Of a DNA stretch of 64,000 nt, positions 1 to 9,118 are shown one piece after another. The stretch is from Oceanospirillum linum (GTDB taxonomy: Bacteria; Pseudomonadota; Gammaproteobacteria; Pseudomonadales; Halomonadaceae): positions 62,001-126,000 of the forward strand of contig NZ_FXTS01000003.1 in NCBI RefSeq assembly GCF_900182785.1. The letters are read 5' to 3'. The notes under the pieces are model-generated. The model had not been told where the DNA came from and made no database searches. It saw nothing but the letters and a program-made list of their open reading frames with translations. Within the stretch, counting starts at the first letter, position 1. Each line of letters opens with the position of its first letter. The translations under genes and the position numbers were made by a program.

Positions 1-2048
1 ATCATTTTATTCCCCTTACCTTTACTCAGCACCGGAAGCTGATCCAGGCGAAAGACAAGAAGACGTCCTTCAGTCGTCACCACGGCAACTCGGCTTTCAG
101 TACCTTCCGGGATCAGCTTAGGTGGCAGAACCTCACACCCTTTCGGCACGGTCAGCAGTGCTTTCCCCGCCTTCTTGCTGGCCAGCATATCCGAAGACGC
201 CACAACAAAGCCGTACCCTGCATCACTAGCCATCAGAAAGTGACGTTTATCTTCTGCTATCACCAGCCCCTGGAAAGTTGCACCGGATGGCGGGTTGATA
301 CGCCCGGTCAATGGCTCACCCTGGCCTCTGGCTGAGGGTAGCGTGTGCACCGGCAAGGAATAACTTCGGCCACTGCTATCAACAAAAACGGCTTGCTGGT
401 TAGACTTACCCTTACAGGCCAGGTGAAAACTATCACCGGATTTATAGCTCAGGCCTTCCGGATCAATATCATGTCCTTTAGCAGCTCGTACCCATCCTTG
501 TTTTGACAAAACAATAGTCACAGGATCAGCACTTACCAGAGCCGTTTCATCCAGCGCTTTAGCTTCTTCACGACACACCAATGGTGAACGGCGGAGATCA
601 CCAAACCTATCGGCATCTGTGGTTAATTCGTCCTCGATGAGCTGATTCAGAGCACTATCGGACCCCAGCAGATGCTCCAGCCCTTCCCGTTCATTCTGCA
701 GCTCATCCTGCTCGCCACGTATCTTTATCTCTTCCAGTTTCGCCAGCTGGCGTAGACGCAACTCAAGAATCGCTTCTGCCTGGCGTTCACTGAGAGCAAA
801 GCGGCCGATCAGCTCCTGTTTTGGCTGATCTTCTGTACGGATAATATCAATCACTTCATCAATATTCAGATAAGCGATTAGAAGCCCTTCCAGCAAATGA
901 AGGCGGTCATTCACTTTTTCTAACCGGTGCTCAAGCCTGCGTTTAACCGTTGCCCGCCGGAAGTTAATCCACTCTCCCAGAATCTGTAATAAACCCTTAA
1001 CCTGTGGCCGCCCATCAATACCGATCATATTCAGGTTAACGCGGTAACTTTTTTCCAGGTCTGTAGTGGCAAAAAGATGGGCCATCATCGAGTCTGTATC
1101 GATCCGGTTTGAGCGAGGAACAATAACCAGGCGCGTCGGGTTTTCATGATCCGACTCATCGCGCAAATCAACAACCATCGGCAATTTCTTAGCCTGCATT
1201 TGTGCCGCAATTTGTTCCAGGACTTTGGCCCCGGAAACCTGGTGCGGTAAAGCAGTTACAACGACATCACCGTCTTCAATCTGGTAAACCGCTCTCATTT
1301 TCAGGCTACCCTTACCTGACTCATACAGCTTACGAATATCAGCTTCAGGCGTAATAATCTCAGCATCGGTAGGGTAGTCCGGTGCCTTAACAAAGCGCAT
1401 CAGGTCTGATATCCCTGAGGCTGGATTGTTCAGTAAGTGTACTGTCGCCTGAACCACCTCATTTAAATTATGGGGTGGGATATCGGTTGCCATCCCTACT
1501 GCAATACCGGTAGAGCCATTTAAAAGCACATGGGGAACCCGGCTCGGTAATACCGCAGGCTCATTTAAGGTACCATCGAAGTTAGGCAGCCAGTCAGCTG
1601 TACCGTGGCCCAGTTCAGATAGCAACAACTCAGAGAACTTAGCCAGTTTAGCTTCGGTATAACGCATGGCAGCAAAAGACTTAGGGTCATCCGGTGAACC
1701 CCAGTTGCCCTGCCCATCCACCAGAGGATACCGGTAAGAAAAAGGCTGAGCCATCAGTACCATTGCCTCGTAGCAGGCGCTGTCACCGTGGGGATGGAAT
1801 TTACCCAGGACATCACCGACTGTACGTGCAGACTTTTTATGTTTGGCACTGGCTTTGAGACCCAGTTCAGACATCGCATAGATTATCCGGCGCTGAACAG
1901 GTTTAAGCCCATCACCAAGATGAGGAAGTGCACGATCAAGAATGACGTACATAGAGTAATCAAGGTAAGCTTTCTCGGTGTACTGTTTGAGCGAAATCTG
2001 CTCAACACCATCGAAGCTGGGGTCTGCTGGGTTAATTGGTGCACTCAT
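1..2048 (-). CDS. parC: DNA topoisomerase IV subunit A (partial, C-terminus outside window)
   Basis: ParC cuts and rejoins DNA in the ParC2-ParE2 enzyme that decatenates daughter chromosomes. The reading frame stays open from the ATG at 2048 to the window edge, about 682 codons of the roughly 750 usual for the family. Visible landmarks are the N-terminal helix-turn-helix core with HPHGDSACYEAM (the quinolone-determining region), the catalytic tyrosine in AMRYTEAKL near residue 130, the IAVGMATDIPPHN segment, the coiled-coil arm with LRLRQLAKLE, and the start of the C-terminal pinwheel. Start chosen at MSAPINPADPSFDG because the conserved core follows directly; the ribosome binding site is weak. 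Its partner parE lies about 47 kb away at 49185-51086. Confidence 0.97.
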   Translation of the reverse strand, partial: MSAPINPADPSFDGVEQISLKQYTEKAYLDYSMYVILDRALPHLGDGLKPVQRRIIYAMSELGLKASAKHKKSARTVGDVLGKFHPHGDSACYEAMVLMAQPFSYRYPLVDGQGNWGSPDDPKSFAAMRYTEAKLAKFSELLLSELGHGTADWLPNFDGTLNEPAVLPSRVPHVLLNGSTGIAVGMATDIPPHNLNEVVQATVHLLNNPASGISDLMRFVKAPDYPTDAEIITPEADIRKLYESGKGSLKMRAVYQIEDGDVVVTALPHQVSGAKVLEQIAAQMQAKKLPMVVDLRDESDHENPTRLVIVPRSNRIDTDSMMAHLFATTDLEKSYRVNLNMIGIDGRPQVKGLLQILGEWINFRRATVKRRLEHRLEKVNDRLHLLEGLLIAYLNIDEVIDIIRTEDQPKQELIGRFALSERQAEAILELRLRQLAKLEEIKIRGEQDELQNEREGLEHLLGSDSALNQLIEDELTTDADRFGDLRRSPLVCREEAKALDETALVSADPVTIVLSKQGWVRAAKGHDIDPEGLSYKSGDSFHLACKGKSNQQAVFVDSSGRSYSLPVHTLPSARGQGEPLTGRINPPSGATFQGLVIAEDKRHFLMASDAGYGFVVASSDMLASKKAGKALLTVPKGCEVLPPKLIPEGTESRVAVVTTEGRLLVFRLDQLPVLSKGKGNKM

Positions 2049-2302
2049 CCGATTTGGTAATCCACTGATTGTTCACACGGAAAATTTTAGCCAAGTCTAT
2101 CTAACATCTGGTTATTTTTACAGGATTCATCGCCACCAGATCATCAGATACTGGACTTAATCAATTTTCATGCTTTTTAGTCGTTAAGATTTCTGCAAAG
2201 CAGCCGATAGATTAAATCTACTAAAATTGCGCGATTTCTGACTACAATCAGTAGGATAAGACTTCACTTTAAGCGTAATATTTTTACCAGAGCCCATTAA
2301 TA

Positions 2303-3115
2303 ATGATTCTGACCGAATATAAATTTCGTCCTGAAAGTGACTCACGAGCAGAAGAAAGTTGCGCCGATGTCGCTAACAAGCTGAAAACCGCCTTTGCTGA
2401 AAGCACTGATATGATTGTGATTAACAATCTTCAGATTGAAGTATATGACCGGCAGATTACCGTCGACCATGCAGTGCTTCATACATATGGCATGACATTG
2501 ATCAGTAGCCGTACCCTCTATGGCAAGATTGAAGTGAACTATCGCGGCGAGTGGTCACGCAGTGTTAAAGGCCGTGATATTCCAATGGAAAATCCCATTG
2601 ACCTCTACAAGCACGCCAGCAAAGCTCTTCGGGATGATTTGGTAAAAAATGTTGAAACCATTATGAGCAAACATAATGGCGTTCAGAAAACCTTTGATGG
2701 TATGCCCATTGAGTTGATGTTTATTCAGGCTCCCAAGAGTGGATTGCAGGGTAATGGCATTAACTCATCTGCTATCCTGTTCTCTGAGCAACTGACACAA
2801 ACAATTACCCGGCACTTTAATTCCTATAAAAAGCGGGTGTATCAACAGTTTGGTGGCATGGATGTTTTTCGCTTTTTCTCTTCAGATATGTTTGCCTGCG
2901 CAGATTATCTTGTTGGTAACGAGATTGATAGAGAGAGCTACCCTGTAGCCCAGCCAGACCAGACCGCATCCGGAGCAAGCTCGGGCAGTGGGCAGTCGGG
3001 AAAACGAGTAATTGTACGTACAAAGCAGATAGGCGGCGGCCCCGGGGTTATAAAAGCCAGCAGCATCAAACCCAGCCGCAAAAAACCGGAGCAAATGGTC
3101 AACGAGTCGGATTAA
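2303..3115 (+). CDS. NERD-like protein with a degenerate nuclease site
   Basis: A 270-residue soluble protein of unknown function. Residues 38-110 resemble the NERD (nuclease-related) fold: a VINNLQI strand, TVDHAVLHTYGM (the family's qiDH motif, D55-H56), a strand ending in ISSR at 67-70, YGKIEV, then a conserved Trp (W84) and the NPIDLYKHASKAL helix. In active NERD proteins the ISSR position is I-E-x-K, which supplies catalytic Glu and Lys; both are missing here. Residues after about 215 are Ser/Gly-rich and probably disordered. It is transcribed away from parC, alone, and ends at a strong terminator. The fold assignment comes from motif reading; function is not known. Confidence 0.6.
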   Translation: MILTEYKFRPESDSRAEESCADVANKLKTAFAESTDMIVINNLQIEVYDRQITVDHAVLHTYGMTLISSRTLYGKIEVNYRGEWSRSVKGRDIPMENPIDLYKHASKALRDDLVKNVETIMSKHNGVQKTFDGMPIELMFIQAPKSGLQGNGINSSAILFSEQLTQTITRHFNSYKKRVYQQFGGMDVFRFFSSDMFACADYLVGNEIDRESYPVAQPDQTASGASSGSGQSGKRVIVRTKQIGGGPGVIKASSIKPSRKKPEQMVNESD

Positions 3116-3162
3116 AATCACTTGACTGTTTTATCCTTGCAAGGCCTGGCCTGTAAGCGACA

Positions 3163-3197
3163 AAAAAAGGGCTGATCAGATCTGATCAGCCCTTTTT
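3163..3197. terminator. Bidirectional rho-independent terminator
   Basis: The perfect palindrome GGGCTGATCAGA / TCTGATCAGCCC is flanked by an A-run on the left and a T-run on the right. It therefore works for the gene ending at 3115 and for the chemoreceptor gene ending at 3273 on the other strand. Confidence 0.85.
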
Positions 3198-3272
3198 CAT
3201 AAGAATTGTCACACTGGGAAAGCCCCCCATAAAGTGAAGCTTTTTATGGTGTATTCCCTGTAAAACAGATCA

Positions 3273-4895
3273 CTAGCGTAACTTAAACTGATCAACCATC
3301 TTCTCAAGATCAACGGCCAACTTCAGCAGGCTATCACTAACAGCGACACCTTCATTAGCCTCTGCAGAGGTCTGCTCCGCAATGGCACTAATCTCTTTCA
3401 CGTTACGATTAACCTCTGCAGAAGCAATTTCCTGTTGTTGAGCGGAAAGCGTCATCTGACTGTTCAGAGCGTTAATTCCAGTCACGGCCTCGGCGATTTC
3501 CTGTAGAGAAGACGCTACTTTTTCGACCTCACTAACACTGTTGTGGGTACTCTCCTGGGCGCTCTGCATCACCTCAATAGCTTCTGTCACTTCTTTCTGT
3601 AACTGTTCGATGGTCTGATGAACCTCCTGAGTAGACTCATGGGTTCGGGTCGCCAGTGAGCGTACCTCATCAGCCACAACAGCAAAACCACGACCGGCTT
3701 CACCGGCCCGGGCAGCCTCAATAGCAGCATTCAGAGCCAATAAGTTAGTTTGCTCTGCAATTGAGGTGATAACATCCAGGACAGTCCCCACCTCATTACT
3801 GTAATTGCCCACCTTACTGATAACACCTGCAGCCTGCTCTATCTCTCCGGTCAGGCGGCTAATAGCTGAAATAGCCGTCCCTGTAAGGGAGGCACCCAAT
3901 CTGGCTTGCTCATCAGCACTGGAGGACGCACCGGAGGCACTTTCTGCGTACGACTTTACCTCATGGGCATTATTCTCAACCTGCTGCATGGCTGAAACAA
4001 CCGTTTCTGTACCCGCCTGCTGATCCCGTACTGCAGAGACGGTGCTCTCAGAGACTTTTGATATACGTTCTGCGGCCTCTTTCAACTGATGGGTTGTTCC
4101 GGAAACCTGCTGCATACTTCCCCGGAACCGGGTCAGCATATTGTTAAAAGCGGTCGCCAGGGCACCTATCTCATCATTACTCTGGACATTACTGACTTCT
4201 ACGGCAAGATCTGACTGGCGCTCAACCTGCTGCATTACACTTCGCACCCGGTTCAGAGGCGTTACAATAAGACGTCGTAGCAGGTAGATAATGACCAGAA
4301 AACCGACAAAGAAGAGCGCAACTTGTGTAAGCCCAAGACGCCACAAATTAGCGCTGATATGGCTATCCAGGGTCGCCAGTGAGTAACTGACACGCACGGC
4401 CCCCAAAACAGTCCCTTCTTCTACAATGTGGCAGGCAAGGCAGTTCGTACCCCGATAATCCTTACTGGCCCGAACAGGGTTCAGGACGGTAAGAACTCTT
4501 CCCGTTTCAGTTTCACTGATATGCGTTATTTTTTCACCGGAAAGAGCACGGCGATCCAGTTCATCCGATGCTTTTTCCTCGGGGCGCCCAGGGCCAAAAA
4601 ACTTATTGATATCCGGGCCCCGAATAATACGGGCATCCACAACATCCGGCTGACTCATCACTTTTTTGCGTAAAATATCCCGATTTTCCAGAGTACCAGT
4701 TATCATCATGATATTAACCGCGTCAAAATAAGAGTCAGCAGTATCCTGAGTATGCTGCCAAATAACCTCTTCAACCATCTCCCGCTCATTGCGGACGCTG
4801 AAAATCATGGATACAACAAGTACCAAAACAAAGACCAAAAGCAAGGCTACAGTGATTTTGGTTTGAATGGAGGTTCCTGGGGAAGTCTGACTCAT
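3273..4895 (-). CDS. Methyl-accepting chemotaxis protein with periplasmic haem-c motif
   Basis: A 540-residue chemoreceptor. TM1 spans about 13-34 and TM2 about 188-206, enclosing a periplasmic domain of about 150 residues. HAMP covers about 207-260, followed by the long MA signalling hairpin with the conserved tip EQTNLLALNAAIEAARAGE. The periplasmic domain carries NCLACH (C152-x-x-C155-H156), a CxxCH c-type haem attachment motif just before TM2, so the sensor may bind haem and respond to redox state, oxygen or NO. Small periplasmic haem-c sensor domains are known in chemoreceptors of metal- and sulfate-reducing bacteria. There is no C-terminal methyltransferase-tethering pentapeptide. The ATG at 4895 has a GGAGAG site upstream. 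Single gene, divergent from the prephenate dehydratase gene; ligand unknown. Confidence 0.93.
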   Translation of the reverse strand: MSQTSPGTSIQTKITVALLLVFVLVLVVSMIFSVRNEREMVEEVIWQHTQDTADSYFDAVNIMMITGTLENRDILRKKVMSQPDVVDARIIRGPDINKFFGPGRPEEKASDELDRRALSGEKITHISETETGRVLTVLNPVRASKDYRGTNCLACHIVEEGTVLGAVRVSYSLATLDSHISANLWRLGLTQVALFFVGFLVIIYLLRRLIVTPLNRVRSVMQQVERQSDLAVEVSNVQSNDEIGALATAFNNMLTRFRGSMQQVSGTTHQLKEAAERISKVSESTVSAVRDQQAGTETVVSAMQQVENNAHEVKSYAESASGASSSADEQARLGASLTGTAISAISRLTGEIEQAAGVISKVGNYSNEVGTVLDVITSIAEQTNLLALNAAIEAARAGEAGRGFAVVADEVRSLATRTHESTQEVHQTIEQLQKEVTEAIEVMQSAQESTHNSVSEVEKVASSLQEIAEAVTGINALNSQMTLSAQQQEIASAEVNRNVKEISAIAEQTSAEANEGVAVSDSLLKLAVDLEKMVDQFKLR

Positions 4896-4958
4896 TATAC
4901 TCTCCGCCTTTCCAGCGCTATTTTTTAATTCTGGCTCGTTTTGTGATTATCATGCTTG

Positions 4959-4984
4959 GCTTAACTTTAACGGTAAAGTTAAGC
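4959..4984. promoter_or_regulatory. 11-bp perfect inverted repeat in a divergent promoter region
   Basis: GCTTAACTTTA and TAAAGTTAAGC flank a 4-nt spacer (ACGG). The site lies about 64 nt upstream of the chemoreceptor start and about 118 nt upstream of the prephenate dehydratase start. AT-rich arms without a following T-run fit an operator better than a terminator. The binding protein is unknown. Confidence 0.5.
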
Positions 4985-5102
4985 TATAGAAGTAACCAAC
5001 CATATATTTTTTGTTAATTCTTTTATGGCTGCTCAGTGTTAACACAACATGCCATGACTTACTCCGTTTGTACATCATCTAACCTACGGCTTTCACAGGA
5101 AA

Positions 5103-5993
5103 ATGTCAGTGTCTGAAATCAAAACATCGCCATCCAAATATGATCAGGTTATTGCATTCCAGGGTCACCTTGGCGCGTACTCGCATCTTGCCTGCCGTAA
5201 TGCACGCCCTCATCTCTCACCCGTGCCCTGTGCAACCTTTACCGAAGCGATGCAAAAAGTAGAAAGAAAAGAAGCGGGTCTCGCTATGATTCCAATCGAA
5301 AACTCGACTGCCGGGCGTGTAGAGGAGATCTATCGGCAGCTGCCAAAAACACAGCTCTCAATTGTTGGTGAGCACTTTGAGGGTATCAGCCACTGCCTGA
5401 TCGCGCTTAAGGGCAGCAGCCTGAGTCAGATAAAGACCGTCTGCTCCCACCCTCAGGCCTTAGCTCAGTGTGATAGCAATATTATGCAACTGGGGCTGGA
5501 AACCGATGTGAAATCTGATACCGCAGGGGCGGCCCATGAAATTATGCAGCTACAGGATCAAAGCCGTGCCGCTATCGCATCTTCTCTGGCAGCAGAACTT
5601 TACGATATGGATATTCTGAGGGAAAACTTCCAGGATCATGATGGCAACACAACCCGTTTTATTATCTTGTCGCGGGAAGCAGACATGCCGGAGTATCGTT
5701 CTGGTCAAAAATATCTGACGTCATTGATGTTCAGAGTGCGCAACCTGCCTGCAGCTCTTTATAAGGCAATGGGCGGGTTTGCCACCAATGGCATCAATAT
5801 GGTGAAACTTGAAAGTTATATGGACACGAGTAGCTTTCAGGCAACGTCTTTTTATATGGATGTTGAGGCACACCAATGCGAACAGGGAATGATCAATGCC
5901 CTTGAGGAACTCTCTTTTTTTGCAGAGGATATCCGTATTCTGGGAACCTATATCCCCAGCCCATGGCGACAATCCAAGGGAGCTATTTCTTAA
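5103..5993 (+). CDS. Prephenate dehydratase, monofunctional, with ACT domain
   Basis: Converts prephenate to phenylpyruvate in phenylalanine synthesis. The 296-residue protein starts directly with the dehydratase fold (AFQGHLGAYSHLA, residues 18-30), followed by IPIENSTAGRV and the NTTRFIIL motif around 187-194. A C-terminal ACT domain (LPAALYKAMGGFATNGINM, then LESYM) probably gives Phe feedback control. It lacks the chorismate mutase domain found at the N-terminus of the usual gammaproteobacterial P-protein, so it belongs to the monofunctional class more typical of alphaproteobacteria. A normal bifunctional pheA may exist elsewhere in the genome. The ATG at 5103 follows CACAGGAAA. Single gene. 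Confidence 0.92.
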   Translation: MSVSEIKTSPSKYDQVIAFQGHLGAYSHLACRNARPHLSPVPCATFTEAMQKVERKEAGLAMIPIENSTAGRVEEIYRQLPKTQLSIVGEHFEGISHCLIALKGSSLSQIKTVCSHPQALAQCDSNIMQLGLETDVKSDTAGAAHEIMQLQDQSRAAIASSLAAELYDMDILRENFQDHDGNTTRFIILSREADMPEYRSGQKYLTSLMFRVRNLPAALYKAMGGFATNGINMVKLESYMDTSSFQATSFYMDVEAHQCEQGMINALEELSFFAEDIRILGTYIPSPWRQSKGAIS

Positions 5994-6088
5994 CCCAGTC
6001 AGGCAACATTGAGCAGAAAGAAAATACCTGGTACGACAAAAACAAAGCAGCGGGAGCAATGCTCCCGCCAGTATCAGCAGCAGAAAAA

Positions 6089-6388
6089 TTACTGGTTATA
6101 CGTCGCCGGGTCGATCCAGACCCCAAGAGAGTTGCGGTCAATCCAGTTACCCTGCTTATTCTCTTTGTAGCGAAACACAACAATATCACCCTCACTCACA
6201 GAGAGTTCGGGGTCTTCAGTCTGGTAAGAGTATGTAATACCATCCACAATCAGAGCGTGGCGATACAGCTCAGGCATTCCCAGCCATTCCTGAAACGGTC
6301 CTTCCGTAACAACAGATTCCAGTTTTCCCTTTCCTTGAAGCTTAGGTGCGCGTTGTCGGCGTGCACCGGGACGGAAGTTACCAGCCAT
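6089..6388 (-). CDS. Small conserved-looking hypothetical protein
   Basis: A 99-residue protein that I do not recognise. The N-terminus is basic (NFRPGARRQRAPK); the rest alternates short predicted strands with polar turns (ALIVDGITYSYQTED, EGDIVVFRYKEN) and ends in GVWIDPATYNQ, suggesting a small beta-barrel. No signal peptide, membrane segment or cysteine is present. The ATG at 6388 has a very good site (AAAGGAGCATTC), which supports a real gene even though it is short. It faces the prephenate dehydratase gene tail-to-tail. Confidence 0.75.
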   Translation of the reverse strand: MAGNFRPGARRQRAPKLQGKGKLESVVTEGPFQEWLGMPELYRHALIVDGITYSYQTEDPELSVSEGDIVVFRYKENKQGNWIDRNSLGVWIDPATYNQ

Positions 6389-6635
6389 GAATGCTCCTTT
6401 TATGTTGAGCCAAATATTTTAAACAAAGTTGCCTGAGCAGAGAAACGTAAAATCTAATCTGTTCACCCAAACGAAAGGCGATGGATTATAGGGCTTATTT
6501 CGCAAGAGACAAGTTACAAAACAACAAAATGCCATAAGTCGAAATACAATCCGTCAAAGGTTCTTACTTTTTTAGCTGGTGGTTCAAAAAGCAATCAGTA
6601 AACTAACTCTTTTCCCAAACAAGGAATCTGACTCT

Positions 6636-6968
6636 ATGGAAATGCTTCGCGAACTGCTTCTGGCTATGGCTGACTGGATCCGCCCTCACAGCGATAATAT
6701 TGCACTTGCACTTATTGCTACTTTATTAGTTATTTATGGCGATGAGATAAACCGTATCGTCAAGCAACAACTCCGCCCCTATCCATACATCATCCGGCTG
6801 ATCGGTTTTGTTGTGTTATGTGCGTTTGGTTACGGTGCTCTCACGGTATATGCAACACCCGTATTGGAAGACATCATTAATCGTATACCAGGTCTTTACC
6901 TGGCACCTGCCATCATGCTTCTCTTCCTACTGGTTGGTTTACTGGCTGAAAGGCGCCGTCAGATCTGA
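6636..6968 (+). CDS. DUF3392-type small inner-membrane protein
   Basis: A 110-residue protein with three predicted membrane helices (about 17-35, 50-72 and 83-102) and a short Arg-rich C-terminus (LLAERRRQI). Length and layout match the DUF3392 family of gammaproteobacteria, whose function is unknown. I chose the ATG at 6636 (MEMLRELLLAMADW), preceded by AAGGAATCT, over the GTG at 6579, which would add a poorly supported 19-residue tail. The next gene downstream runs in the same direction but begins about 95 nt later. Confidence 0.8.
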   Translation: MEMLRELLLAMADWIRPHSDNIALALIATLLVIYGDEINRIVKQQLRPYPYIIRLIGFVVLCAFGYGALTVYATPVLEDIINRIPGLYLAPAIMLLFLLVGLLAERRRQI

Positions 6969-7063
6969 CCAGTAGCGCCTCAGAAACAGAGAATACGACA
7001 GACTTCAACCGTCAGGTATACCCATGATATTTCACCGGAAAAGACACCAGGTCAACCTACAGC

Positions 7064-7549
7064 ATGGATAAACATCATTGTATTTTCCGTAAAAGCTATT
7101 CTGCCGCAGGCATCCGGCAAACCCCCGGAGAGCTGGCGGCATTCTCTGATCAGGAAAGGCAGAATTTTGCACTTTTCTGGCTTGCTGATCAGGCTGAAGA
7201 CAGTCTGATGCTAGGTTATTTTACGTCGGAAGCAATATTAGAAGAGCATGCGAAACGCTTTATACTAAAGCCTTTGACCACACCAGCTATCGCTTTGGGC
7301 CAGGCTGAAGCTCAGCAGCTCAGAAGGCTGGATACGCCACCTGTGCTCCCACCCCTCCATGGAGTATTTGGCACAGCGTTTAGCGGCTACCTGCTAAAGC
7401 CAGACAGTGAAGAAGCATCAGACAAACTGATGCTTTTCTATACAGCGGATTATCGCTCAGAATTACTGGGGGTGTTTGATGCTGCCGAGGCAACTCAAGT
7501 GTTGACTGAACACTATGATCGCCGCCGACAACAGTGCATGCTCTGCTGA
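7064..7549 (+). CDS. Hypothetical protein
   Basis: A 161-residue soluble protein that I cannot assign. It is moderately acidic, has no membrane segment or signal peptide, and ends with a CMLC pair at the extreme C-terminus that could be redox-active or bind metal. Two strand-rich stretches (FALFWLADQAEDSLMLGYF and KLMLFYTADYRSELLGVF) look like repeats of one small domain. The ATG at 7064 has only a distant AGG. It ends 12 nt before dnaB, which converges on it. Confidence 0.7.
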   Translation: MDKHHCIFRKSYSAAGIRQTPGELAAFSDQERQNFALFWLADQAEDSLMLGYFTSEAILEEHAKRFILKPLTTPAIALGQAEAQQLRRLDTPPVLPPLHGVFGTAFSGYLLKPDSEEASDKLMLFYTADYRSELLGVFDAAEATQVLTEHYDRRRQQCMLC

Positions 7550-7561
7550 GGGGGGAACGGT

Positions 7562-8965
7562 CTATTCGTCACCGCCCATGGCTTCAACGTACTGAGCATA
7601 ATGTTCGGGAGCCAGATCTTCAAAACGGGTAAATTGCCCCCGGAAAGCGAGTTTAACACTACCGATAGGGCCGTTACGCTGCTTACCAATAATAACTTCT
7701 GCAATGCCCTTATTCGCTTCATCCTCTTTGTTGTACACCTCATCACGATAGATAAAGGCGATAACGTCAGCATCCTGCTCGATCGCACCGGATTCACGCA
7801 GATCTGACATCACAGGTCGTTTATTCGGACGCTGCTCCAGACTCCGGTTCAACTGAGAAAGTGCGATTACAGGGCAATTAAACTCTTTTGCGAGTGCTTT
7901 AAGAGAGCGGGAAATCTCTGAGATCTCTCCGGTGCGGTTATCCGCTAAACCCGGAACACGCATCAGCTGAAGATAATCGATCATCACCAGCCCTATATCG
8001 CCATTCTCCCGATGCAGACGGCGTACACGGGAGCGCATCTCACTGGGGCTTAAACCCGCTGTATCGTCAATAAAGAGTTTTTTCTTTTCCAGCAAGTTAA
8101 CTGCAGACATAAGCCGCGGCCAATCATCATCATCCAGCTTACCGGTACGCACCTTAGTCTGGTCGATACGTCCCAGGGAAGATAGCATACGCAGCATCAG
8201 AGAATCACTGGGCATCTCCATACTGAACACCACCACCGGTTTCTCTTGGGTCAGGGCCACATTCTCGACAATATTCATGGCAAAGGTGGTTTTACCCATC
8301 GATGGACGCCCGGCAACAATAACCAAATCGGAGGGCTGCAGGCCGGATGTCATACCATCAAGATCCGTGAAGCCTGTGGCAATACCGGTCATAGAAGAAT
8401 CCAGGCGATAAAGCTCATCAATACGGTCGACTGTTTTCTGCAGAATAGAAACCACACCTTCCGGCCCCCCCACCTTAGGCCTGTTTTCAGCGATGGAGAA
8501 CACCAGCTGTTCAGCCTCATTCAGCAGCTCATCAGATGTCCGCCCTTCAGTATCGTAGGCGCTTTCAGCAATCTTATTAGCGGCATGAATCATCTGGCGC
8601 AGCGTCGAACGCTCCTGAACAATTGAAGCGTAAGCGGCAATATTGCTGGCAGATGGTGTATTGCGAGCCACTTCAGCCAGATATGCTAACCCGCCGACCT
8701 GGTCCAGCTCTTTACGATCATCAAGCAGCTCAGAAATAGTAATCACATCAAACGGCTGAGCGCGTTCAGCAAGCTCCATCATCGCGTTAAAGATCAGCTT
8801 ATGGTCCCGGCGATAAAAGTCATGGGCACTGATACGTTCAGCTACAGCATCCCAGGCTTCGTTATCCAGCAGCAGACCACCCAACACCGATCGTTCCGCC
8901 TCCAGTGAATAAGGAGGGATTTTGAGAGCTTCGGTTTGCTTATCGGTATCAGTTCGTTCGGACAT
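7562..8965 (-). CDS. dnaB: Replicative DNA helicase DnaB
   Basis: The ring helicase that unwinds DNA at the replication fork and recruits primase. At 467 residues it is close to the usual length. The N-terminal DnaB domain (PPYSLEAERSVLGGLLLD) is followed by the RecA-like motor with Walker A GRPSMGKTTFA near 219-229, MIDYLQLM as Walker B, and the ALSQLNR motif. The start at 8965 (MSERTDTDKQTEALKIPPYS) has AGGAGA upstream; an earlier ATG at 9061 would add 32 unconserved residues. It is the last gene of the rpsF-rpsR-DUF2232-rplI-dnaB string, with a terminator between it and rplI. No intein is present. Confidence 0.97.
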   Translation of the reverse strand: MSERTDTDKQTEALKIPPYSLEAERSVLGGLLLDNEAWDAVAERISAHDFYRRDHKLIFNAMMELAERAQPFDVITISELLDDRKELDQVGGLAYLAEVARNTPSASNIAAYASIVQERSTLRQMIHAANKIAESAYDTEGRTSDELLNEAEQLVFSIAENRPKVGGPEGVVSILQKTVDRIDELYRLDSSMTGIATGFTDLDGMTSGLQPSDLVIVAGRPSMGKTTFAMNIVENVALTQEKPVVVFSMEMPSDSLMLRMLSSLGRIDQTKVRTGKLDDDDWPRLMSAVNLLEKKKLFIDDTAGLSPSEMRSRVRRLHRENGDIGLVMIDYLQLMRVPGLADNRTGEISEISRSLKALAKEFNCPVIALSQLNRSLEQRPNKRPVMSDLRESGAIEQDADVIAFIYRDEVYNKEDEANKGIAEVIIGKQRNGPIGSVKLAFRGQFTRFEDLAPEHYAQYVEAMGGDE

Positions 8966-9118
8966 AAACCTGAGATTCTCCTGGGTAAAGATGAAGTGGT
9001 GACTAAGTGTATCTGAAAATTGATGCCCGTAAAGATGACAAAAAAGAGGAAGGGACAACACCGGAAAAGGCTTTCGTTAATTTTCCAGGCGCTTAACGAT
9101 ATACCAAAAAAAAGGAAT

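Noticed and set aside
5963..6436. Plus-strand 157-codon ORF after the prephenate dehydratase gene
   Set aside because: It overlaps the end of that gene and lies antisense to the 99-residue protein gene at 6089-6388, which has a far better ribosome binding site.
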